DNA of 64,000 nt from NCBI RefSeq assembly GCF_018812025.1, contig NC_063050.1:58168147-58232146 (forward strand), given 5' to 3'. A program made the position numbers and the translations under genes. Below the pieces are notes generated by a model. The model saw only the letters and a program-made list of their open reading frames with translations. It did no database searches and was not told the DNA's origin. Origin of the DNA: Megalobrama amblycephala (taxonomy: Eukaryota > Chordata > Actinopteri > Cypriniformes > Xenocyprididae). Positions 43,830 to 56,620 of the stretch are shown piece by piece. The first letter of the stretch is position 1. Every line of letters starts with the position of its first letter.

Positions 43830-45175
43830 ACTTAAGGTCTGTGAAGAGGATGTGTGTCAGATCTTCAGGAAACAGAAGGCAAGGAAAGGCCCAGACGGAG
43901 TTTCACCAACCTGTCTAAAAACCTATGCTATCCAACTGGCCTTCATCTTCTTCATAGATCTTTAACACTGGAGCTGTGCGAAGTCCCTTCCTGCCTAAAA
44001 TACTCCACCATCATCCCCATACCAACCTCCAAAAAATAACAGGTATGAATGACTACAGACCTGTTGCTCTAACATCTGTGGATTATGAAGTCATTTGAAA
44101 GACTGGTATTGGCCTACCTGAGGGACATCACTGGATCCTTGCTGGGTCCCATGCAGTTTGCTTATTGATCAAACAGGTCTGTGGATGATGCAGTCAACAT
44201 GGGACTGCACTATATCCTCCAACATCTGGACAAACCTAAGGACATATGTGAGGATCCTGTTTTTAGACTTGGCACATCCTGATTTTGCCAAGTTAGATGA
44301 TCATCATATTTTGTTGATCCTGGAACAACATTCCTGTCTGAAAATTTAGTCCTAACCATATCCCTACACCTAAACCTAACCCTACCCATAAGTTATCCCT
44401 AAAATCAGATGGAAATGAAAGGCGAATAACACTGATGTAGAAGCATCTAACTCTGGTTGTAAGCCTAAACTTGACATAAACTGTAAACTTGTCCCTCAAA
44501 GTCTGACTGGTTGATTGGAATGTTGTTCCAGGATCAAGCAAAGTAATATGTTGCACTTCATTCAAGATTCTTCCTTCAGTTCATCTGTCAATACCATCAT
44601 CCCAGCACTCCTCCAGACTAAGTTAACCAAGCTCTCTGTTCCTAGCTCTGTCAGTGGAATCACCAGCTTTATGACAGAGAGGCAACAGCTAGTGAGACTG
44701 GGGAAATTCACGTCCAACACCTGCCCCATCAGCACTGGTGCCCCCCAGGGTGTGTGCTCTTCCCCTGCTCTTCTCCCTGTACACCAGTAACTGCTTTGCC
44801 AAAGACCACTCTGTCAAGCTTCTGAAGTTTGCAGAAGACACCACAGTCATCGGCCTCATACACAACGGTGAAGAGTTGGTATATAGGACAGGCAAGTTGA
44901 ACAGCTGGCTGTCTGGTGCAGTCATAACAACCTGGAGCTGAACACTCTCAAAACAGTGGAGATGATCATGGACTTCAGGAGAAACCTCCTAGCACTTCCC
45001 CCACTCACCATAATGGACAGCACTGTGGAAGCAGTGGAGTCATTCAGGTTCCTGGGTTCCTGGGACAATCACATTGACATTGTGAAAAAGCCACAATGCA
45101 GGGGCTCCCAGCAGGGGTTGTACTTCCTTTGCCAACTGAAGAAGTGCAACCTGCTGATTCTAATAAAATAAATTT
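43830..45175 (+). pseudogene. Decayed L2/CR1-type LINE reverse transcriptase
   Basis: Broken pieces match the RT of the LINE at 20-23 kb: 'QIFRKQKARKGPDGVSPTCL', 'LELCEVPSCLKYSTIIPIP', 'TYVRILFLDL', then after a MITE insertion 'NTIIPALLQTKLTKLSVP', 'GAPQGVCSSPALL', 'LLKFAEDTTVIGL' and 'VEMIMDFRRN'. The catalytic FADD is changed to FAED. Multiple frameshifts, internal deletions and the MITE at 44311-44541 show it is dead. Endonuclease and 3' UTR are missing. Confidence 0.8.
44311..44541. mobile_element. MITE inside LINE pseudogene
   Basis: Terminal inverted repeats TTGTTGATCCTGGAACAACA and reverse complement TTGCTTGATCCTGGAACAAC. The interior has 'cctaaacctaaccctaccc'. It interrupts the LINE RT between 'FLDL' and 'NTIIPALL'. 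No coding capacity. Confidence 0.75.
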
Positions 45176-45430
45176 ATGCCAGAATGGGGGATACACTTAG
45201 TACAAGAGGCTTGAAAGTGTGACATCAATTTGTAGTTATTGATAAACTTATTTCCTATAAATTATAGAAAAAAATATTTGTTTGATCAATGTCCATACTA
45301 AACTACATTTGTACTACATTGGTAACAAAGTTGACAAGAAAATGTATGTAATTATTGTATTTCCCACTGTAGAAATAGTGTTCATTATGTTATTGAGTAT
45401 TTAGTAATAAAACATTTTTTTTTTCTTTAA

Positions 45431-46477
45431 AGGTGCAATATGTAAAATTTTTGCAGTAAAATAACTAAAAACCACTAGGCCAGTGTTATATATTTTGTTC
45501 ACTTGAAGTACTTACAATATCTCAAATGTTTCCAACTATTTGTAAATCGTGAGAAAATTGCAATTTTAACCAAGGCTCCAGGACTTGTGAGGAGTCTAAC
45601 CTGTCAATTGCATCATACCCGCGTTACCCTCGGTCTGCCTTGGTTTCCGGTTTTATTTTGTAGAAACCATGGAAACACCAAAGACGCTTTAATATATTAC
45701 ATGTTTTAATAGACAAGGGAACAACTGTTTTGATATATTTATAGACAGAAAATTAATTGTTGTTATATAGCTCAACACGTTATAGTCTTATTGTTTAAAT
45801 CAAATTTTCTTGATTTTTTGCGAGTACCATGCTTTACCATGCCTCAGAGAAAAACACTATTTTGTCAAGTAGCTAACATAACATAATCAGATGCAGCTTT
45901 ATTTTTAGTAACAGTAATACAGAATTTTCTCCATCATACAATACGTTTTAAAATTAATTCCATGCCATTTATCAATCACAAGCCATCCAGCATTTAAAAT
46001 ATGATATTCTAAAATCGATCTAGCTTACTGCAGTGTGCAACAAGTGTCTCACAGCAGTCGCCTGAGCGAATGCACAGAGTAACGTTATAACATCATTTTC
46101 AACGTTCTCAAATGTATCTAATATGATAAACAGAGCTGCGTTACCTCATACTCATGACCGGAAAAGCGGAAGCAGCGCCGGTGACTGTAGCATAATAAAA
46201 TAAAAGTTCCCGCTGCTCGTGAGGCTATGTGTTGCGCAATCGGCTCCAGCAGCCTCGTTTCAGTTTCCCACAACACTCGGTCCTGCTCTGCTTCATACTA
46301 CAATAACGTTAATAATCGCATCAATGAACATGATTTCTTCCTGGAGTCCTATCCCTATTCTGTTGCACCGGCTGTGAGGTGGAGACAACATGTCCCAAGA
46401 TTCCGTGCTCAAACTTGACGTCATCAAGCTACGCCTTTAGTTTTGAATAGTGGACAGAATTCTTACATACTGCACCT
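45431..46477. mobile_element. TTAA-flanked MITE, family 2 relative
   Basis: TTAA at 45427-45430 and 46478-46481. Termini AGGTGCAATATGTAAAATTT and reverse complement AGGTGCAGTATGTAAGAATT. Length 1047. A GC-richer block at about 46140-46420 has a short frame but no recognisable protein. Confidence 0.85.
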
Positions 46478-46481
46478 TTAA

Positions 46482-47574
46482 TTGTATAGGAAATATGAAT
46501 TTGTCATTAAATACAAATAGATGTAACATTTTAAAGCCTCCTTTATTCCTTGATGTCACTATGGAATGCATTTTTTTTAAATTATTTTTATGATTTCAAT
46601 TTTATTTTTACTGGATGAAATCATGGGTTAAAACATTTCAATTTCAGTTTCACACAAAATATAGTGCACAGCTAACTATTTTTAAGCTTAAATATTTTTT
46701 TTTTATGGTTGAAGCATCCAGGTTTGATGCCAATAGCTGATTCCTAAAGACCTGAGTCATCTTGCTCACTTTCATCAAATATTATCACAAAAACAACAAA
46801 AACAAATTGTATTTGTTGGACCATTTGGCCTCCAGATCGTGTCTGTGTTGTATCCTGTGACCATCTGTCCTGCATGGGCTGCCCTAACAAATAAAAAGTG
46901 ATGACTTATGAATGCCCAGAGGGCCTGACACGTGCTCACTAAACATCCTCTGACTACAAGCCGCCTAAACAAACAGCCAACAGCCAAATTCAATATGAAA
47001 TGTGTCTTAACGGCATTCAGTTATTCACTTTAGCGTCATTTACAGTAAGTCACATTTTTCCGGCCCACTGAACGGAAAAGAAGAATTGTTAGTTTCCACC
47101 CAGTCTTGAAACCGCAAATAGGTTGATGTTTAATCGCATGAGTCACACTAGACCTGCCAATAATGCTTGACAAATATATTTAAAGGGATGTTCTGGGTTA
47201 TGAGAGGATGTTGAAAGCTACACATATATTGCTGTCAGTCAGCTTTGAGACATATATGCTATATGTGGGCGTGTGTTTTGTGTTGCATATTTGGCTATAG
47301 GCTCCTTTCAATGTCAATGCAATGGAAAAATACCAACAAAACACATCAATGCTTGATTATGAACAACACATTATTGAAGTGCCCGTACATCACCCTCGGT
47401 GGACTGTATTGGTAAACTGGAATTTTACATGACTTTATAAAGAAAATGTGAGTAATTGCTGTTGCGATGTTTTTAGCATGTTGCTAACTGGATTCTAGTA
47501 GATTCTAGCTGGTTTCTATGGAAGATTTTTTCTGCCACAGAATAAAAAAAAAGAATGAACTAATATGTGACTTT
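46482..47574. other. Unique DNA, no gene recognised
   Basis: 46780-46990 is balanced, non-repetitive DNA that could be conserved non-coding sequence. 'catgttgctaactggattctag' near 47480 looks like a short repeat. No frame with a motif. Confidence 0.3.
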
Positions 47575-49060
47575 TCTGAATTTTTTCTCACAATTTTGAG
47601 TTTATATCTCACAATTTCAAGGTATAAACTTGTAATTGTGAGTTTACATCTCACAACTTTTTTCTCAGAATTCTGAGATTACAACTTGCAATTCTGACTT
47701 TTTTTCTCAGAATTCTGAGTTTACATTTCACAATTGACCATTCACTGGGAGTTTTATTGACAACCGATCCAACCAATCATAACGCCGAATCCGCCATTTT
47801 GTCCGACAAAGCAGTCAGGAGTTAGAAGATTAACCTCGGTGGACTTGAACTTGAAAAATGGTGTGTATTTACGTCTTTCCCTGTTTTAAACAACATTCCT
47901 TCTCATGTTCATGCATGTTTATTTGATGCTATAAATTAGCTAGTAGGAAGAGATGATCGGTTCACGAGCCGCTTGAGCTGAGACACTACAGCAATCTGTC
48001 ACAACACATTAAAGAGCCACAAAACAGTTTTTATTATTTGAATTTCTTAAAAATTTACACAATTTGAAAGCTAGGACTTTAATATAATCAGTAACACTGC
48101 TCTGTCTTGTCTGTCGATGTGTTGTCAGTGTCCTCTTTGCTCCGCGATGTATTTTACACTGCGTGTGGCATGACAGCGCCATGGCTTGTCGGATAAAGTA
48201 ACAGTAACTAAGGGGGGCGGGTCTTTGCGAAGGGTCAATTCTGACTTCTTTTCTGAGTTTACATCTCACAACTCTGACTTTTTCCTCAGAATTCTGAGTT
48301 TACATCTCGCAATTCTGACTTTATTCTCAGAATTCCGAAATCTCGCAATTTTCACTTTTTTTCTCATAATTCTGAGTTTACATCTCAATTTAAAATTTTC
48401 CTTGAAATTCTGAGTTTACATCTCGCAGTTTAAAATTTTGCACAGATTTCTGAGTTTACATCTCGCAAATCTGACCTTTTTCTTGGAATTGTGAGTTTAC
48501 ATCTCACAATTCTGACTTTATTCTCAGAATTCTGAATTTACATCTCGCATTTTTTCCTTTTTTTCTCAGAATTCTGAGTTTACATCTCGCAATTCTGACT
48601 TTTTCCTTGAAATTCTGAGTTTACATCTTGCAATTTTAAATTCTCCTCAGATTTCTGAGTTTACATCTCGCAAATCTGACCTTTTTCTTGGAATTCTGAG
48701 TTTACATCTTGCAATTTTAAATTCTCCTCAGATTTCTGAGTTTACATCTTGCAAATCTGACCTTTTTCTTGAAATTCTGAGTTTACAGCTCGCAATTTTA
48801 AATTCTCCTCAGATTTCTGAGTTTACATCTTGCAAATCTGACCTATTTCTTGGAATTCTGAGTTTGCATCTCACAATTCTGACCTTTTTCTCAGAATTCT
48901 GAGTTTACATCTCGCAATTCTGACTTTTTCCTTGAAATTCTGAGTTTACATCTCACGAGCTCACGTTTTTTCTTGGAGTTCTGACTTTTTTCCTCAGACT
49001 TCTGAGTTTACATCTCACAATTCAGTTTTATTGTTGTTGTTGTTGTTGTTGTTGTTGTTT
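47575..49060. repeat. Tandem array, ~41 bp period, with dimeric sub-order
   Basis: The theme is 'ttctgagtttacatctcgca' followed by 'attctgactttttcctcaga', repeated more than 25 times with point changes. Between about 48600 and 48860 two unit types alternate ('gcaattttaaattctcctca' and 'gcaaatctgacctttttctt'), giving an ~82 bp higher-order unit. A GTT run ends it (about 49030-49059). A 501 bp element interrupts it at 47736-48236. Confidence 0.9.
47736..48236. mobile_element. DNA element with AATT duplication inside the array
   Basis: AATT flanks at 47732-47735 and 48237-48240 restore the array unit 'cacaattctgac' when joined. Termini GACCATTCAC and reverse complement GACCCTTCGC, 8 of 10. Internal 'ccaatcataacgccgaatcc' and 'ctgacaacacatcgacag' on the minus strand. 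No transposase frame. A four-base duplication with weak termini does not point to one superfamily. Confidence 0.65.
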
Positions 49061-51118
49061 GTTTCCGCCACATAATAAAAAAGGTAATTGTGACTTTTTA
49101 TCACAGAATTGTGAGATAAAAAGTCACTAATATCTTTTTTATTTTTTATTTCATGGTGGTTGAAACAAGCTTCCATATAGGTTTCTTATCAAACAAAGTC
49201 AAAACAGCCACCCTTAAGTCTCTCTTATATTCTGGTCTGTAGATATGTCATGAAATACTTTAATGTTAGTCTACTGGATTTTCAACCTATACATGTAAGT
49301 TTGAGGTATTTGAGGTATTGTTCATGTTCGTGGGATGAACAATGAGCGTTACACACCAGATTTTATTGTGAGAAACAGTAATAGTCATGCTTGCCCAAAC
49401 AAGTACCGCTAAGTACCAAAATTGAGGAGAAACATTAGGAAATCCTAGCTTTGTTGGGCTGCAATGACAGTTTCACATGGCTCAACAAACAAGAGCTTGC
49501 ATGGCGTGACAAGCTCACTACTAACAAATTCTGCTACCATGGCAATCACTTTAAACAAACTCGACTTTCAACAGGTGAAACACAAGCGAGAATGAACAGA
49601 GAAAGAGGGTCTGTTTGTTTGTGGATTTGTGAGGATGTAGGTGAACTGCTGGAAAACACTGCTGGTTCTAAAGTATCTGCTGTCCTAATGTATGTCAACT
49701 GGTTTAATATAATCAATATGGTCCTTATTGCTGAAAAAAAAAATCTCCTATAGGAGACCTATAGGAGTCTTAATGTTGTTATGACTGGAATTGACAGTGA
49801 CTCTTCCTCTATGGACTATATTACGAAACAAGTTTAAAAAAAGTTCAACTGATTTGTTTTGAACTGAACAACATCTCCAAATCAGGTTTGTGATGACCTT
49901 TCCCCTAGAAAATGGTAAATGGTAAAGGTATTCAATGGAATTCTATCACATTTTACAGGATTAAATAAAACAGACTCTTTGAATTCATAAAAGTCAAAAA
50001 CACTTTTTTTCTGCCCATTTTATAAATGACATGAACCAGTAGAGGATTAAAGTTGAAAAGAGGTTAAAAACCATTAAAAAGAGGTTAAAAGAGAGGTTAG
50101 CAGAGCAGTAATATAATGCATACCAGATATGACAAGACTCAATTAATCCTGAAGGCGGAGATGATCTGCTTACAAATGCAATGAATAATTATAGACAATA
50201 CGTCTTAGGTATGTTTGAACTCAGCCCTGACATACAAAGAGAAGAGAAGCACAGAAAGAAAGGCCGTCTAACACCGATGAATGTCAAATAAACATCTTGT
50301 AATCTTCTTTCCTAAGGGTGTCATAATTATCTTTCACATTTTCCACAAATGTTTCTGAACTGTGAACATATGAATGAGTGTTTCTTCAACTACAGACACT
50401 TTTATGAATGTGAATTTTTATGAATACAAACAGATTTCAATGAATGAAGGCCACATTAGAAATGTTTTGGAATTTTTTGTGTGTGTGTGTGTTAAAGATA
50501 ACCCAGATAACTATGAACATTATTTTTTTTCATAGTTTATTTAAAACTAGTTTTCATAGTTTTTTTTTATTATTATTTTTTTTTTAAAATCAATTACATC
50601 ATTAATTTAAAAGTATGATAATTGAATCAGTGAAATAATCCTAAATCTTTTCAATATTTATTCTGTGAAAATTGTTCACATATTTTTAACTCAATTATGC
50701 TGTTTCCATCACACTAATAGTTTTTTATAAAAGATGTAATTTTGTCAAACTATGCAAAAAGTATGAACATATTGTATTCAAACAATATTATTAGTTTTTA
50801 TTAAAAAGGTTTTTTTTATAAAAAATCTTTTTTTTCACCACTGATTGTCCCTCGTTAACATTTTTTTGTATAAAAATAAAATATGTATTTTGTCAAACTA
50901 TGCAAAAAGTATAAAAATATTAATAAAATATACAGTACATTTCATAAAAATGTTCAAAATGTCACTTGCGCCACAGAATTTTAAAAACAGTACATAAAGA
51001 ATTGCATTCCCAAACATACAATCCTACGCCAAAATCCCTGACTATAAGCACAATGGCATCCTGAATGAGCGAGCCAGTTTTTGCACAATGGTTCGGGCTC
51101 TTGGTTCTCTGTCTGGTC
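49061..51118. other. Unique AT-rich DNA, no gene recognised
   Basis: The 100-codon plus-strand frame at 49451-49753 has no recognisable motif and is probably chance. 50540-50950 is extremely AT-rich. Confidence 0.35.
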
Positions 51119-51407
51119 TCAGGCCGAGTCAAACGAGCCCTTATTAGCAGTCATTGTACTAGTTGAGCTGTCCTCATAAGTGGCAGTGGGCCGTTTGATC
51201 CCATCCTCGATTTCAAAGAGACAGGAACCCGATACGTACCGATGAGATGGATAGACCGAGAGGTAGCTCGGTTCATGTCTTCGGAAGCTCTCTTACCCAG
51301 GTGGGCCAATCAGGAAGAGGGGGTGGTCGGCGGGGCGATCTGAGCCCCCACAGCCTCTATGGTCTGCTTGAGCTCAACATGTAATACCTGTATCTGATTT
51401 CACGGAT
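51119..51407 (-). pseudogene. Candidate last-exon remnant of an unidentified host gene
   Basis: A GC-richer island in AT-rich DNA. On the minus strand a good splice acceptor ('catctgtctctttcacag') ends at 51408. Downstream are two open stretches in different frames: 27 codons at 51393-51313 ('VLHVELKQTIEAVGAQIAPP' within it, then TGA) and 57 codons at 51292-51122 ('CLFEIEDGIKRPTATYEDSS' within it, then TGA at 51119-51121). Neither resembles a transposon. Frame changes would be needed to join them, so it is a decayed exon, an exon plus 3' UTR, or chance. I do not recognise the protein. Confidence 0.35.
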
Positions 51408-51429
51408 CTGTGAAAGAGACAGATGATGT

Positions 51430-54040
51430 TTGAAAAAGGGAAAGCCCCGTTTTTTCAAGCGATCTTTCTTTTTTCCTGTGGCTATTCATTTTGCCTGGCG
51501 TACTATGGCTGGTTTGCTTTCATCTTTTGCTTAATTAATTGCCCAGTTAATCTCTTTAGAGGCCTGAAAAACGAAACAACCGATACAAGGAAAACAGCAA
51601 ATGAGGAAGCATACACTTTTCATTGCGCAACGGCTGCTTGTACCACATAAACCTTTAAGCTAAACAATTATCACTATAAAAAACTCAGGCAGCTGCTTTT
51701 CCGAGGAAGTTTTTCTGAGGTTTGAAGAGCTTTAGGGTCACAAACACTTCCTTTGAATTTCTGGTTCAGACCTCTATTTACAGTTTGTTGTTTATGTTTA
51801 TGCTGCAGGGACATACCTTAAGGGTTGTTGGAATTTGGCTATGGAAAATTTGCAGCTTAGCAACATCACATAACTATGGTAATTGTAATGTCTAGGCATT
51901 AACAATCATGGAAGATAATTTTTGAAATGGTTTTGTGCAGTGCCAATTTTATTGCTCAGCAGTTGCTCGTTCACAGATCAGGAAACTTGATGTCTTGAGT
52001 TATCCTAGACTAGAGTATCAACATTGTCTCAGATGTTTCTCCTAAAAATTGACAATTGTTATTCTCAATGCAACAATCTCACTACTGTCAATGAGAAAAA
52101 AATTAGATATTAATGAGATTTTCTTTTCTGATGGATCATCTATGTTTTTTTTTCTCTTTATGTCTTAATTATAAAGTATCACACTAAACTATCAAAATTT
52201 ATTGATTCTAAAATTATCTTTAAAAGGCAATTCATAATTAAAACAAAGATAATGTATGATACACATCTTTGTAATTTACGAATAAAAATACATTTGAATT
52301 TAAATTAGAATTTAAAATAAATTAGAATGTAGTACTTTTAAAAAATATAATTTTTTATATTTTTTTAAAGATTACACTCATGTGTAAAACATCAAGGTGA
52401 AAATACAATGTGTTATAATTTTTTACTTGTTACAACAAATGACAAGACTCAAACTTTGAAAAATGTATACAAGCTTTTCAAAACCATGTGAAACTGACAT
52501 GATTAAATGTTGGGTGTTAATGCATTACTAAGTCATTGTTTACTGTATTTTAATTACTTTTCCCTTGAAAAGTTAAAGTAATGGATTACTTTTAATTTAA
52601 ATTTTTCTGTAATTTAATCACTGTTACTTCTGATGTAATTGCATTAAATACTGTATAGACTATAGAATAATTATATATAAAACAGTAGTGGATTCAACTT
52701 AAAAATGTAACATCTAATTTAAAAATGTATGTTTTTAATGTAACCTCCCTTTAAATACTTTGGTAAGTTAAATTTTATAGTATTTATTTGAAAGAATTAA
52801 AAGAGCAGTTTCATGCTGGTCAGGTTGATATGGGATTTAGAAAGTAATAAGTAATGCAATACTTTTTAGAGGGAGTAATTAGTACAGTAATCTAATAACA
52901 TTATTGAAGCTGTAATTAGTAGCAAGTAATTAATTACTTTTTTAGAATAACTTACCCGAACGCTGCTTATTTTAATTCCCTTAATAAGACATATTATAAG
53001 AGTAATTGGCCCCAAAGGTCATAATTTTCAAGGTGCCTGCCAGGCTAACAGATGGCTAATCTGACCTTTTTTTCCATTTCAGTTGCGTGGTTTGACTGTG
53101 TTCTGGCCGCTCACTGAAAATCTCTGTCTGGGCATTGACATACTCGTAATATGAGAAAATGAGTCAGAGCTGTTGTCATGTTCCTCAAGTCATAAATTAC
53201 TCTAGGAAACCTTTAAAACACCAAAAGTGACCATCCAGTGACCTCCTCACAATCATCCAAAGCATTAAGCTAATCCGATTCTGAGGACTAACAATCTATT
53301 TTTCTTCCAAACTCTTAAGAGAAGAAAAGGAACTGATCATAGAAGCCAAATAAACAACATCTGCTTTTCGGCAAGCCATCTATAATTTCACTAGGGCCAA
53401 ACATCCTCACTTCATGAGCCATGTGTCTGCCTTTTAAAATACAACTGATTCCCTCAGCTATCACTGTGACGATTGCAAACCTTTACAAGGTAAAGAGACC
53501 ATGGAATAGATAAGCTGTTGACGAAGGTATGTGTCGACGGGGCATGTGGACTTAGCAGTTGGTGCCAGATTTAGTTCCATGCGAGAGGAAAGCGTGGCAT
53601 CCCAGAAAGTTAGTGCTCTATAAAATGAATTGTTTGCACCAACTTTTCACAGATGAATCTGCAACTGTCAAAACTGTAATCCATGTGAGACGCTGGAATG
53701 AAATCAAGCTACTTGTTGTTGAAAGGCCAATGATGGATGAGTGCAGGCTAGCTTATAAAAAGAAAATCACAACTAGACTGCCACATTCTAAAAAGATTAA
53801 CATTTTGATTAATTGCTTTAATGAATGATGACCTGATATACTGTAGAATAGATGTTTATAGCAGTGCTTTTCAACTGAATATACTTTAGAACTTAGTTTT
53901 ACACTGGACTTCAAGTGCAACCCAACTCAGTATTTATTCAGTGTACAAAAATAAACAAAGATATTCTTAAAATCAAACACTGAGATGTATAAAGTGGTCT
54001 ATTATTGGTTTCTATACATCTCTTAAATAAAGAACTTTAT
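51430..54040. other. Unique AT-rich DNA, no gene recognised
   Basis: No frame with a motif. 52980-53460 is more balanced and might hold conserved non-coding sequence. 52100-52950 is very AT-rich. Confidence 0.35.
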
Positions 54041-54047
54041 CATAATT

Positions 54048-55348
54048 TTAACTGTAGTGTGTTATTGTCAGAGTTATGTATGTGAAGAAACCAGGGCTGC
54101 GATGATGGTGGGAGGAGTCAGGGTGGAGACGAGAGCAGGAGGAGCCATGAGGGAACCCAGAACCCAGCCAGCACGGAGGCCCACAGCAGAGTCGAGGGAG
54201 GGAGGAGCCATGGTTGAGATTTGGCAGGTAGACCCAGGGGGATGACAGACTGAGATGGAGCTGATGGAGGTGGAGACCAGGTGGAGCCAAAGAGTCGATG
54301 AGCCCAAGCAACACTGATGGATCTAGAGACAAGCATCTGAGGTGGATCCAGTGGGACTGAGGACCAAGGTGGAACCAGAGGGAAGGTGGAGCCCAATAGA
54401 GCCGAAGGGGTGGAGAGGTGAAGAGCAGTTGAAGGCAAAAGTCTGTGGTGCAGGCAGTGCAACGTCTGACCAAGGCAGAGCTGGAGGGACGAGGGAGCAT
54501 AGTGGAGCCATAAGGATGATGGTCCCAGGTGAAGCCAACTGGTCGATAAGCCAAGGTGACGCGCTGGGTGGCTGGAGGCAGAGCTGGAGACCAGAAGATC
54601 TGAGGCAGATCCACGCAGCAGAGAGGAGTCAACAGAGGAGGAGCCGAAGGACTGAAGGGAAACAGTGGAGGCGGGGCCAAGGAACTGGCTATTAGAGGCA
54701 TAGGATGTGGTAGAGGGAGGCTGGGCAAGATATTCGGAGACACAAAAGATTTGGATCTGTGCAGGACCAGCGGCTATGGGGGATTCAAGAAAATATCCTC
54801 CTCCAAATCCTCATAACAGTATGCAGAGGCCAGCTGCAACTCACCCTCAGCGGCGGGAGTGTGAATGGTGCTCCATGCCATCCCCTCGAACTCCACGAGT
54901 ACACTCACTGGCACAGATGATATTGCTGGCTCGTGCACTTGGTCAGACCTCTCGTCGTGCTCAGGCTCTGGGCAAAGGTTGGCTCAGTCCTTGTTACTGG
55001 CTCATTCATCATGGCAGGCTCAGGCCCCGTGTCTGCGTTGGGCTCTGGCATAAGCTCCATTCAGTGTGGGGGAGGCAGCTGGCTGGGCTCTTGGTCCGGA
55101 GTGGGGCTGTTGATGTCCTCCTCAGCGGGGCAAATTGTGAACAGTGATCTGTTGTTCACCAGCACCCACTCCACAAATGCAGAGAAATTCCCCTGACGAC
55201 CAACACTGAGCCTGGCATAGTAGAAATCGCAAAGGGAGCGATCCAGGTAGTGGGTGAGGCATGCCAGGTCTAAAAATCTCTTTGTGTGGTCAGGGTTTGT
55301 TCTTCCTGCCCTAAGCATAGTTAGAAAAAAGAAAAATACCACACACAA
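54048..55348 (-). pseudogene. Gag-like protein with proline-rich tail
   Basis: The N-terminal piece reads 'CLTHYLDRSLCDFYYARLS', 'AFVEWVLVNNRSLFTICPAE' and 'EDINSPTPDQEPSQLPPP', which I recognise as a Gag-like protein repeated widely in fish genomes; the reading is lost at a stop near 55061. Text of the type 'MPEPNADTGPEPA' continues in shifted frame. The second piece (54743-54048) is composed of low-complexity 'SLAPPPLFPFSP'- and 'GSTWSPPPS'-type sequence. Function in an intact element would be particle formation; nothing here suggests host use. On the plus strand the region appears as imperfect GGTGGAGCC repeats. Confidence 0.5.
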
Positions 55349-55586
55349 CGTATCCTTAGGTTTGGTCTTCTGTAATGTATGGCTGCATTAATACACATGA
55401 CTCCAGAGATTCAGAGAAATAAACAGTCTTGATTATAAATCCAGGAGGAAACTCAGGAGAACACAACCATGTTAAACACATACACAATACTGGACCAAGA
55501 ACTAAGGAAACTAAGGGTTTAAGAGTAATCAACAGAACTACGACCAGGCATACCTCATTAAAAACTATGGAAACTACTAATGATCA

Positions 55587-56620
55587 GGGGCCGTATTCAC
55601 AAAACATCTTAAGGCTAAAAGTAGCTCCTAACTTGCCGATTTAGGAGAAACTCTTAAAAATAATGGGCGTGTCAGTCCTAATTTTAGGAGTCCTAAATTT
55701 TTGCTCTAAGAGTATTTCACAAAGCATTTTAGCGCTAAAAGTAGCTCCTAAATCTGTGAGACATTAGTCAAGAGGACTCCTTAATCTACCCAAAGACACT
55801 GTACACCATTGAGACAATAGCTGACAATGCTGAACCTTTTCTTCATAAACGCAATACATTTTGATTTATAGATTTGAATCTACAATGAGATGTCAAAAAT
55901 AAATCTTTAACAAATAAATAAATATTGTCTGATTACCTGTGGCAATGGTTTTCATGAGTTCACACTTACAAATGATTGAACAGACTCTGTTACAGAGCCG
56001 AGAGTGAGGAGCGGGTTGGAGGAGGGATGCAGAAAACTGTCAAAGTAACTGTAGGTGAGTCGGCTCTCATCTGTGTATATATTCCTCCTCTCAAGCTGAT
56101 TAGAAAGACCGTTTGAATGTGTTTCTCCTAAACTTTGTTTATAAAACGTAATTATCGCTTGAATTCTGCATTCTCTTGAGATGCAGACATCCCAGAGGTG
56201 GACAATTAACTGTATACTAGTTTAATAAGTGACATTAGCCTACATTTTAAAACCTTTATGGCAACATTTTATTTTGACTATGGCAACATTTTTATTAATT
56301 TTATTATATTTATTTGAATAGGGCAACATTTGTATTTTAAAACCTTTATTTTAATATGGAAACATGACACCTCATTCTACAATATTTCTATGATTAAATT
56401 GCTGACTCCTCCCCATAAGCCAATCACTATGTGTATACTCCATAGCAACGAGGTCAACCCCGCCCTTACTCTTAGCTTAAGACTTCTTTCTATTCCTTAG
56501 TAAAAGTTTGTCTCAGCAGCTTTGTGAATAGGTTTTAAGAGAAAACTCTTATTAAGAACTTTTACCGCTATTTAGGAGAACTCTTAGTGGTAAGATAAAA
56601 TGTTTTGAGAATACGGCCCC
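55587..56620. mobile_element. MITE with GGGGCCGTATTC termini
   Basis: Left end GGGGCCGTATTCACAAAACA; right end in reverse complement GGGGCCGTATTCTCAAAACA. Subterminal repeats of 'gctaaaagtagctcctaa' and 'aagtttaggagaa'-type sequence. The target duplication is unclear. It interrupts the LTR of the Gag-only element. No transposase. Confidence 0.75.

Noticed and set aside
44370..44400. Interstitial telomere repeat ('cctaaccctaccc')
   Set aside because: Only one or two imperfect units inside a MITE interior; not a telomeric tract.
46227..46418. Short coding frame inside the TTAA element 45431-46477
   Set aside because: 63 codons with no transposase or host similarity; the surrounding GC-richer block looks like MITE interior.
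47590..49060. CRISPR-like array of short repeats and spacers
   Set aside because: The ~41 bp units are continuous and the 'spacers' are themselves repeated with point changes; it is a eukaryotic tandem repeat.
49451..49753. 100-codon plus-strand frame as a small gene
   Set aside because: No motif, no splice or promoter context, and codon usage like the surrounding AT-rich DNA.
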